From Pseudoalteromonas rubra (GTDB lineage: Bacteria > Pseudomonadota > Gammaproteobacteria > Enterobacterales > Alteromonadaceae): DNA of 64,000 nucleotides. The notes under the pieces were generated by a model. That model was given only the letters and a program-made list of their open reading frames with translations, was not told the DNA's origin and made no database searches. The stretch spans positions 1 to 64,000 of the forward strand of contig NZ_PNCI01000018.1 in assembly GCF_005887095.1 (NCBI RefSeq), read 5' to 3'. The stretch's first letter is position 1; every line of letters starts with the position of its first letter. A program made the translations under genes and the position numbers. This document shows positions 57,453-64,000 of this stretch, piece after piece.

Positions 57453-59813
57453 ATGAAAAAACTCACCTTGACACTCAGCGTGTCATTAGGGCTAAGTACA
57501 CAGCTATTTTTGCCCAAATCATTTGCAAATAATTTACAAGGCCCTTGCTACGACTACGCATCCCGGACCAGCAGCACCTCCACTACCGTCGACTATCAAA
57601 GTGGTGCACTGTCTCTGGCAAACAATTTTGCCGGACTGGCTTTTGAGAGCAGCCCAGCTTTAAGTGTGGTCTACCCGTTACTGCACGACACGATCATGGA
57701 TTCGCTCAACGAAGAGTCGGTCAATGGTGCCGACTCTGAGCTGGTCGGCTGCTTATCCCACTTCGAATCCCGCATTTCGAATCTGGAAATCAGCCAGCTA
57801 ACCGGGCCCTTAAATGATATTCAGCATCTCATGAAGTCGGCACACAGAGATGCCACATCAAACCTAAAGGGGATGCATTATGATCTTGCTGAAAAATATA
57901 GCAAAATGGCTGATGATCTCGCGACAGTGATCCAAAGCCAACTCGCGCAAATAGACTCTGGTTCAGTTTCTAAGACCACGTTTGATACCCTCACCAGAAG
58001 CGTTATTCCCGGGTTTGTCAGCGCAATGCAAATGACCTTTTTGCACCGGGCGGAATTTGACAATATGTGCGAGAACCTGGACACCCCACCTTACTGGCAT
58101 AACCTCAGTGACGATGGGCTTGTTCCCTATGCCACTTTGTATGATATCCGTGAAGGTACTCAGCACCTTACGAACCTGTTTACCCGGCCAGAGGAGAGCA
58201 GCTCGGATAATGCCTCTTGTACATTGGGCTATGCAACCTTCTTCGATTTCATGAGCCTGAAAGATGGTAACTGGGGCGAAGCCTTACGTCAGATAGGCCT
58301 GGAAGTTGTGCCCAATGGTCGTAACCCCAGCCTGATCTCGGTAAGGCTAAACTTTGAAGATTCGAAACTGATCCAATATCGGGAAGCCTTTATTTCCCCA
58401 TGTCGTCACAACGCCTATAAAGATGACTACGACAACTACACCATGAACGCCTCTCATTGCGACAGCAACTACAACTCGCGTATCAGTCAGATCCGAAACC
58501 CATCATTTTTAGACCAAACGTCCCGGCATGCCGATGTAAAGGAAGTTATGTATAGCCTGGCGCATGTGATCGACGCGTGGGATCTTAACAACCTGATAAA
58601 GACCCGCAATGAGCTAACCGGCAATACCGGAAATATTGATTTTCACAATGCCCTGCGGCTAAAACACGGTCCATCCAACCTGTGTGTTGATCAACAAACT
58701 AAGGTACGTAGCGTCTGTACCAATGGCGCCAGTCACTTTGTGTTTGAACCCTTCAATGGCGGCTATTCAATCCAGCGTGCTGAAGACAATCGCTACTTTA
58801 AAGACAAAGGTGGCGATGCTGACTTTAAGGTATATTCAGATAGGGGCAATGACGCAACCTGGTATCTCAGCTCAGCCAATAGCCAAGGCCGTTATCAGCT
58901 GAAAAATAAATCAACAGGCCGCTGTCTCATAGCATCTGGGGATACGCTGTCCGTCGGGGGGTGCAGCGGAGCACAGTGGGAGATCAACGGCAGCCACGTA
59001 CCGGCGGACAACACGCTGGTGCGCCTGCGCGACACCAGTAACAATACCTGCGTCAGCCAAAACTGTGATTCAGATACCTACGAGCTCAGACTCACACACC
59101 TGGACAATGGCTATAAAATTACTCGCTACACCGACGGTAAACACTTGCGAAATCAAAGTGACATAGGCTTTTCCAATGCCAGACTGTATCGCGTGATAAC
59201 ACCGGGTTCCCCTTTTGGACCAGCTGAAACCATCACAGAACCTGCTGCAGTGTGGTACATCTATGATGCCAACGGAGACAATAAGTTTGCGCTGCGCAAT
59301 AAAGAGACCAACCAGTGTCTGGTAACACACAATGGTAGCCTGAGTAATATCAGCTGTAACGATAACAGCGAGGTCTGGGCATTTGACCGCAAAACACCGC
59401 CGCTGGGTCGTCACCTCCAACTGGCTCAAGATGGTATGTGTCTGTGGTCAGTTGGCTACATCGACTCTAAAATGTCATACGGCTTATCGGCAGGCTGCGA
59501 GCAAAGTATGAAACGCGTCACGCTTGAAGGTATGCAAGGGGGTTATTTGATCCATGATCCACTAGACGGACATTACCTGACAGATCCGGGTGCCGCAGAG
59601 TATGACCATTTTGGCCTCACAGCCCCCACAGAGCCCAGTGACAATTCGATCTGGGATTTTATCGGCCCTTATGGCAACGGTAAATATCAGATCCGCAACC
59701 GAGTCACAGAAAAATGCCTGAGTTCTAAACACCTGAATCAATACACCAGGGGTGCTATGGTGATCAGCTGTAGTGAAGAAGAGAGCAAGTCCTGGGAGTT
59801 TAAAACGCGATAA
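57453..59813 (+). CDS. Secreted protein with ricin-B-type lectin repeats
   Basis: A 786-residue exported protein (signal peptide about 1-25). Residues about 30-400 form a mostly helical N-terminal region of unknown family (ISNLEISQLTGPLNDIQHLMK, LAEKYSKMADDLATVIQSQL). From about 410 to the end there are repeated beta-trefoil-like units with the QxW/CLxx pattern: YQLKNKSTGRCLIASG, FALRNKETNQCLVTHNG and YQIRNRVTEKCLSSKHL. The arrangement, helical domain plus C-terminal lectin modules, resembles secreted toxins or adhesins; toxicity is an inference. It has its own promoter region and terminators. Confidence 0.75.
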   Translation: MKKLTLTLSVSLGLSTQLFLPKSFANNLQGPCYDYASRTSSTSTTVDYQSGALSLANNFAGLAFESSPALSVVYPLLHDTIMDSLNEESVNGADSELVGCLSHFESRISNLEISQLTGPLNDIQHLMKSAHRDATSNLKGMHYDLAEKYSKMADDLATVIQSQLAQIDSGSVSKTTFDTLTRSVIPGFVSAMQMTFLHRAEFDNMCENLDTPPYWHNLSDDGLVPYATLYDIREGTQHLTNLFTRPEESSSDNASCTLGYATFFDFMSLKDGNWGEALRQIGLEVVPNGRNPSLISVRLNFEDSKLIQYREAFISPCRHNAYKDDYDNYTMNASHCDSNYNSRISQIRNPSFLDQTSRHADVKEVMYSLAHVIDAWDLNNLIKTRNELTGNTGNIDFHNALRLKHGPSNLCVDQQTKVRSVCTNGASHFVFEPFNGGYSIQRAEDNRYFKDKGGDADFKVYSDRGNDATWYLSSANSQGRYQLKNKSTGRCLIASGDTLSVGGCSGAQWEINGSHVPADNTLVRLRDTSNNTCVSQNCDSDTYELRLTHLDNGYKITRYTDGKHLRNQSDIGFSNARLYRVITPGSPFGPAETITEPAAVWYIYDANGDNKFALRNKETNQCLVTHNGSLSNISCNDNSEVWAFDRKTPPLGRHLQLAQDGMCLWSVGYIDSKMSYGLSAGCEQSMKRVTLEGMQGGYLIHDPLDGHYLTDPGAAEYDHFGLTAPTEPSDNSIWDFIGPYGNGKYQIRNRVTEKCLSSKHLNQYTRGAMVISCSEEESKSWEFKTR

Positions 59814-59819
59814 TTACAC

Positions 59820-59888
59820 AACAGCGTTTATTTTCTACTATCAACGCTGTTAAAACTTAAGCCTCGGAAATACGTCTGGGGCTTTTTA
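59820..59888 (+). terminator. Two consecutive hairpins after the lectin-repeat gene
   Basis: AACAGCGTT (59820-59828) pairs with AACGCTGTT (59843-59851), a 9-bp stem. Next, AAGCC (59859-59863) pairs with GGCTT (59880-59884), followed by TTTATC, a rho-independent terminator. Confidence 0.7.
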
Positions 59889-60005
59889 TCATCTTTATGT
59901 CGTAACAAAATGGCTTTTACTCCTCCAACCTCTCCCCCTTCTCCATTATGTTTTCATAATTATGTATTACGGTTCAGTGTAATTATCATACTCGGGCATT
60001 GACTC

Positions 60006-61421
60006 TTGATTCAGACACTCTCAGGCGGCACCAGCCCAAACCAGTTTCCAGCCATTTCAGCGCAACAGCTGGGTGCCGCATCGTTTCGGCGCGACTATGG
60101 CGTTAACTATGCCTATGCCAGCGGCGGCATGTATCGGGGCATTGCCTCGGCAAAGCTGGTTATCGCCATGGCACAGGCCGGCTTGCTGAGCTTTTTTGGT
60201 TCGGGCGGCTTGTCTGTCGATGTCGTTGACCAGGCACTGAGTGAAATACAAAACGCGCTCTCAAAAGAACAACGCTTTGGCCTGAATCTGGTCTGTAATC
60301 TGACCCAGCCAGAGCAGGAAATGGCGTTGGTTGAGCTGTGCCTGAAGCGCCAGATTCGTTGCCTGGAAGCCGCGGCTTTTATCCGTATTACTCCGGCGCT
60401 GGTACTGTATCGCCTGCGTGGTCTGGTGCGAGATGAGCAGGGCCAGGTGGTGTCGACCAATAAGCTGATGGCCAAAGTGTCGCGCCCCGAAGTCGCCAGT
60501 GTGTTTTTAAGCCCGGCCCCGGACAATATCGTTGCCCAATTACTGGCAGATAAACAAATCACTTTAGAGCAGGCCGAGTTGAGTAAGCAGATTGCCATGT
60601 GTGACGACCTGTGTGTGGAAGCCGATTCCGGCGGTCATACCGATCAGGGTATGCCGGCGGTGCTGCTGCCTGCCATGCAACTGTTGCGCGATACCCTCAG
60701 CGCTGAGCATGCCTTCAACATTATACCGCGCGTCGGTCTGGCCGGGGGCATTGGCACGCCCGCCTCGGCGGCGGCCGCGTTTATGATGGGCGCAGACTTT
60801 ATCCTGACCGGTTCAATTAACCAATGCACGGTCGAAGCCGACACCTCAGCGGCAGTGAAAACCCTGCTACAAGACATCAATGTACAGGACACTGACTACG
60901 CCCCTGCCGGAGACATGTTTGAACTGGGTGCCAAAGTACAGGTACTGAAAAAAGGCGTGTTTTTCCCCGCCCGGGCGCAAAAGCTGTATCAGCTTTATCA
61001 GCACTACCCGTCACTGGATGCCATCCCCGCGGCGCAGCGCGCGCAACTGGAAGACAAAGTATTTAAAAAGACCTTTGCTGAGATCTGGCAGGAGACCCGT
61101 CAGTACTTACACCAGCAAGGGCGCAGTGAGGAAGCCATGCGTGCAGAGCAGGACCCTAAATACAAGATGGCCCGCGTGTTTCGCTGGTACTTTGCCCACT
61201 CGATGAAACTGGCATTTGCCGGAACCACTCAGGAGCGGGTCAATTTTCAGGTCCATACGGGACCTGCACTGGGGGCGTTTAATCAATGGGTGAAAGGTAC
61301 TGATCTTGAGCCGTGGCAACAGCGCCACGTGGCCAATATTGCCCAGCTGCTGATGACAGAGACCGCCACCGTGCTGACAACCCGAACCCGTCACTGGCTG
61401 GCGCCAGCACACGTCGATTAA
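60006..61421 (+). CDS. PfaD-family enoyl reductase for trans-AT polyketide synthesis
   Basis: A 471-residue FMN-dependent reductase of the PfaD/trans-ER type. Diagnostic segments are LGAASFRRDYGVNYAYASGGMYRG, LEAAAFIRITPALV, DDLCVEADSGGHTDQG, ADFILTGSINQCTVEA and DYAPAGDMFELGAKVQVLKKGVFFPARA. The frame opens at TTG 60006, directly after a stop in the same frame, and the first ATG is too far inside the conserved domain, so a TTG (or other non-ATG) start is needed. It reduces the 2,3 double bond of ACP-bound polyketide intermediates. It is the first gene of the cluster at the right edge. Confidence 0.9.
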   Translation: MIQTLSGGTSPNQFPAISAQQLGAASFRRDYGVNYAYASGGMYRGIASAKLVIAMAQAGLLSFFGSGGLSVDVVDQALSEIQNALSKEQRFGLNLVCNLTQPEQEMALVELCLKRQIRCLEAAAFIRITPALVLYRLRGLVRDEQGQVVSTNKLMAKVSRPEVASVFLSPAPDNIVAQLLADKQITLEQAELSKQIAMCDDLCVEADSGGHTDQGMPAVLLPAMQLLRDTLSAEHAFNIIPRVGLAGGIGTPASAAAAFMMGADFILTGSINQCTVEADTSAAVKTLLQDINVQDTDYAPAGDMFELGAKVQVLKKGVFFPARAQKLYQLYQHYPSLDAIPAAQRAQLEDKVFKKTFAEIWQETRQYLHQQGRSEEAMRAEQDPKYKMARVFRWYFAHSMKLAFAGTTQERVNFQVHTGPALGAFNQWVKGTDLEPWQQRHVANIAQLLMTETATVLTTRTRHWLAPAHVD

Positions 61422-61438
61422 CCACAGGCGAGGCTACA

Positions 61439-62494
61439 ATGAAAAGCTATTTATTTCCCGGACAGGGCGCGCAATACGTTGGCATGGGCAAGGCCTGGTT
61501 TGACTTGTTTCCCGAGCATACCCAAACAGCCAGTGACATTCTGGGTTACTGCCTTAAAACTTTGTGTCTGGACGACCCACATAACCAGCTGAACCAGACC
61601 GAGTACACCCAGCCTGCCCTGTATGTGGTCAGTGCATTGGCATTTTTGGCACACCAGCAGCGCGACCCGGCGCCGGCAGACTTTATGGCCGGGCACAGCC
61701 TGGGAGAATACACCGCGTTGTTTGCCGCCGGTGCGCTGTCTTTTGAAGATGGCCTGCGACTGGTGCAACAGCGTGGCGCTCTGATGAGCCAGGTCCGTGG
61801 CGGTGCAATGGCCGCGGTATTGGCGTTAGACGAGGCCGCGATAAGAGCAACTCTGGCAGAGCATCAGCTGGATGCGCTGGACATTGCCAATCTGAATAGC
61901 CCACAGCAAAGCGTGCTCTCAGGCCTGAGCGACGACATCAGCCGTGCTCAGCCTGCTATAGAGCAAACCGGTGGGCGGTTTATCCGGCTTAACACCAGCG
62001 GCGCATTCCATTCCCGCTATATGACCGATGTACAGGCAGACTTTGCACGCTGCGTGGCAGAGGTTGAATTCAAAGCCCCCGCAGTCCCTGTGATTGCCAA
62101 CGTCAGCGCGCTGCCCCACCAGAGCAACACTATCCAGTCACAGCTGGTCGCTCAGCTGACCCACTCAGTACGCTGGACCGAAACAATTACCTACCTGCTG
62201 GCGCAGGGTGACATGACATTTGTCGAGCTGGGCCCTAAGAAGGTTCTCACTAAATTAGTGGCGGAGATCAAACAACACGCAGCTGAGTACGCACACAGCG
62301 ATACCCAAACGCTGGCACAGCAGGTTGAACAGTGGAATCAAACGCATGGCGTCGGCACAACAATCAAAGTCGCCCATATTAGCGAGCCAATGCGCACCCG
62401 TACCCCAGCCATATTGCTGTTCGGCCACCGACCCGCGGTGTATGTGGAAGGCGCGCAGGGCTATATCGCATTAGACGAAGCCAAAGCGCTGTAA
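61439..62494 (+). CDS. Trans-acting malonyl-CoA acyltransferase
   Basis: A 351-residue FabD-like acyltransferase starting MKSYLFPGQGAQYVGMG. The nucleophile Ser is in GHSLGEYTALFAAG (about residue 87), NSPQQSVLSG and TSGAFHSRYM (active His) are present, and VELGPKKVL closes the core. A C-terminal extension of about 60 residues follows (VGTTIKVAHISEPM ...). It loads malonyl units onto AT-less PKS modules. It lies 17 nt after pfaD, matching the paired AT-ER arrangement of trans-AT clusters. Confidence 0.92.
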   Translation: MKSYLFPGQGAQYVGMGKAWFDLFPEHTQTASDILGYCLKTLCLDDPHNQLNQTEYTQPALYVVSALAFLAHQQRDPAPADFMAGHSLGEYTALFAAGALSFEDGLRLVQQRGALMSQVRGGAMAAVLALDEAAIRATLAEHQLDALDIANLNSPQQSVLSGLSDDISRAQPAIEQTGGRFIRLNTSGAFHSRYMTDVQADFARCVAEVEFKAPAVPVIANVSALPHQSNTIQSQLVAQLTHSVRWTETITYLLAQGDMTFVELGPKKVLTKLVAEIKQHAAEYAHSDTQTLAQQVEQWNQTHGVGTTIKVAHISEPMRTRTPAILLFGHRPAVYVEGAQGYIALDEAKAL

Positions 62495-62560
62495 CAGAGA
62501 AAGAATATGCCCCGGCCCAGGCCGGACACAGAATAATGACCCAACTTTTGGACTGAAACG

Positions 62561-64000
62561 ATGAAATACTATATTGGCCTTGCCACCTCCTTTCATGATC
62601 CTGCCATTGCGATTGTCAATCAGCAGGGTGACGTGATTTTTGCCGAAGACGCCGAGCGTTTTCTGGGCTACAAACGGGGCCTGTACTGCCTGCCGGATAA
62701 CCCCTATTACATCGAGGAAGTCCTCAAGACCTATTGCAGCGACTGCACTGAACTGGTGATAGCCAAAACCTGGAGTAAAGGCCGCGAGAAAAGCACCAAC
62801 ATACTCGAAAACGTGGTGCTGAGCATTCTCGAAACCTTCTCGTTTAATATTGACGTGAACACCCGCGACATCAAAGATCAGTTCTACTTTGCCCGAGCCT
62901 CACAGGCCGCTGCGGGGCGCACCCTGTCGCGCTTTTTTGAAGCCTCATGCCGTAACTTTATCGTGGGTAACTACCGTAATAAAAAGCCCACTGAAGTACG
63001 CTATTTTGACCACCACCTCACCCATGCAGCCAATGCCTGTTTTAACAGCCCATTCAGCGAAGCATCCTGCCTGGTGGTAGACGGTATGGGTGAGAAAAGC
63101 AGTATCGACTACTTCACTTATAAAGACGGTAAGATCACCCCGGCACCCATCAAGGTGAAACGCTCATTTAAAAGTCTGGGCCTGTTTTACACCATTATTT
63201 GTGAAAACCTGGGCTTTGATCCGCTCAAGGGCGAAGAATGGAAAGTCATGGGTCTGGCACCTTATGGTAAAAAAGATCAGAAAATCTACGACCTGCTGCG
63301 CGCCTCTTTGCAGGTGAAAAACGGCAACTTCGTGGTGCCGAAAAACCTCAATGCCATCATGAAAGAAATCAAAGCCATGGCGCGTGAGCCGGGCGAGTCC
63401 ATTGAAGCCTACAAAGATTTTGCCTACACCGGACAACTGGTATTCAGTGAGATCTTTATGGATCTGATTGATGCCATCTACGAGCATGCACCCTCTAAAA
63501 ATCTCGCAATTTCCGGCGGCTGTGCACTGAACTCCTCCTTTATGGGCACCGCGCTGGCGAAATCCAAATTTGACAACATTTTTGTACCCTCAGCCCCGGC
63601 AGACGATGGTAATGCCATTGGTGCCGCCTTGCTGTGCTACCAGCAAGACAACCCAAGCTGGCAGCCTTCTACGCAAATTCAGAGCCCCTATACCGGCTCT
63701 GAGGTGAAGCAAAAATCACTGGATAAACTGCACCGTTACAGCCACCTCAAAGCCACCGATTACGGCGAAGATGTTTACAAGAAAACCGCTGAGTTCCTGG
63801 CTGAAGGTAAAATCATCGGCTGGGCACAGGGCCGTGCTGAGTTTGGTCCGCGCTCGTTGGGCAACCGCTCAATCCTGGCCAACCCGTGTCTGGTCGACAT
63901 CAAAGACACTGTGAACGCCCGGGTTAAGTTCCGCGAAGAATTCCGCCCCTTTGCGCCATCTATCTTGCATGAATATGGCGACGAGTACTTTGAGGACTAT
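62561..64000 (+). CDS. Carbamoyltransferase (NodU/CmcH/TobZ family), partial at right edge
   Basis: 480 codons are visible with an intact frame running off the window. The start MKYYIGLATSFHDPAIAIV and AEDAERFLGYKRG are the family N-terminus. DHHLTHAANACF is the Kae1-like metal motif. ISGGCALNSSF, FVPSAPADDGNAIGAALL, and the following GWAQGRAEFGPRSLGNRSILANP lead into the YrdC-like C-terminal half. It transfers a carbamoyl group from carbamoyl phosphate through carbamoyl-AMP to a hydroxyl of a natural product. It is the third gene of the polyketide cluster (66-nt gap after the acyltransferase). Confidence 0.9.
   Translation, partial: MKYYIGLATSFHDPAIAIVNQQGDVIFAEDAERFLGYKRGLYCLPDNPYYIEEVLKTYCSDCTELVIAKTWSKGREKSTNILENVVLSILETFSFNIDVNTRDIKDQFYFARASQAAAGRTLSRFFEASCRNFIVGNYRNKKPTEVRYFDHHLTHAANACFNSPFSEASCLVVDGMGEKSSIDYFTYKDGKITPAPIKVKRSFKSLGLFYTIICENLGFDPLKGEEWKVMGLAPYGKKDQKIYDLLRASLQVKNGNFVVPKNLNAIMKEIKAMAREPGESIEAYKDFAYTGQLVFSEIFMDLIDAIYEHAPSKNLAISGGCALNSSFMGTALAKSKFDNIFVPSAPADDGNAIGAALLCYQQDNPSWQPSTQIQSPYTGSEVKQKSLDKLHRYSHLKATDYGEDVYKKTAEFLAEGKIIGWAQGRAEFGPRSLGNRSILANPCLVDIKDTVNARVKFREEFRPFAPSILHEYGDEYFEDY

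Noticed and set aside
60006-61421. PfaD as part of an EPA/DHA polyunsaturated fatty acid synthase
   Set aside because: PUFA loci have pfaD at the end of pfaA-B-C-D; here it is first, followed by a discrete acyltransferase and a carbamoyltransferase, which fits trans-AT polyketides.

Overview
The window looks like a chromosomal segment of a marine gammaproteobacterium, most likely Pseudoalteromonas or a close relative. The evidence is the pdhR-aceE-aceF-lpdA operon and an rluA gene with close matches to the Enterobacteriaceae/Alteromonadales versions, the ExeA/GspB pair, the many secreted hydrolases, an intergenic repeat of a type I associate with Pseudoalteromonas, and a trans-AT polyketide cluster at the right edge. 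No rRNA, tRNA, CRISPR array or phage genes were seen.

Layout. 1-214 is a MITE-like repeat with terminal inverted repeats. 0.4-3.1 kb holds a small detoxification-type cassette (GST, NTF2-like, 4-oxalocrotonate tautomerase) between an HxlR and a LysR regulator. 3.1-11.2 kb is mostly core or housekeeping: nitrilase-family amidase, AlkB-like dioxygenase, rluA, M20D amidohydrolase, HD-GYP phosphodiesterase, ExeA/GspB-like pair, cca. 11.6-16.1 kb has a secreted beta-propeller protein and a 1152-residue LRR-Roc/COR-TIR protein, a candidate anti-phage effector. 16.1-32.2 kb is a complete-looking Wzx/Wzy exopolysaccharide locus: initiating sugar transferase, WecG-type and other glycosyltransferases, pyruvyl transferase, flippase, polymerase, export lipoprotein and chain-length protein. 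It also encodes two candidate matrix proteins and its own sigma-54 activator. Four GG-N10-GC promoters, plus weaker ones, and recurring TTTGCAAA-like upstream motifs suggest that one sigma-54 activator drives the locus.

32.1-39 kb carries a NYN nuclease, a Rap1a-like small protein, a purple-acid-phosphatase-like protein, a Tat-exported bicovalent flavin oxidase and a second M20D enzyme. 39.06-43.4 kb is an accessory unit: a compact ERCC4/HhH nuclease, three tandem 20-bp dyad sites, then an ATPase overlapping a STAND-type ATPase with TPR-like repeats. I regard it as the best candidate for an undescribed defence-like system. 43.4-52.6 kb holds palindromic repeats, a class C beta-lactamase-like hydrolase and the pyruvate dehydrogenase operon with a PdhR operator. 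53-59.8 kb encodes secreted proteins (TAP-like peptidase, MepA-like endopeptidase, an unknown, and a large ricin-B-lectin protein). From 60 kb on, pfaD, an acyltransferase and a carbamoyltransferase (cut by the window edge) start a trans-AT polyketide cluster.

All assignments rest on reading sequence motifs and remembered family features. No search or structure prediction was run.
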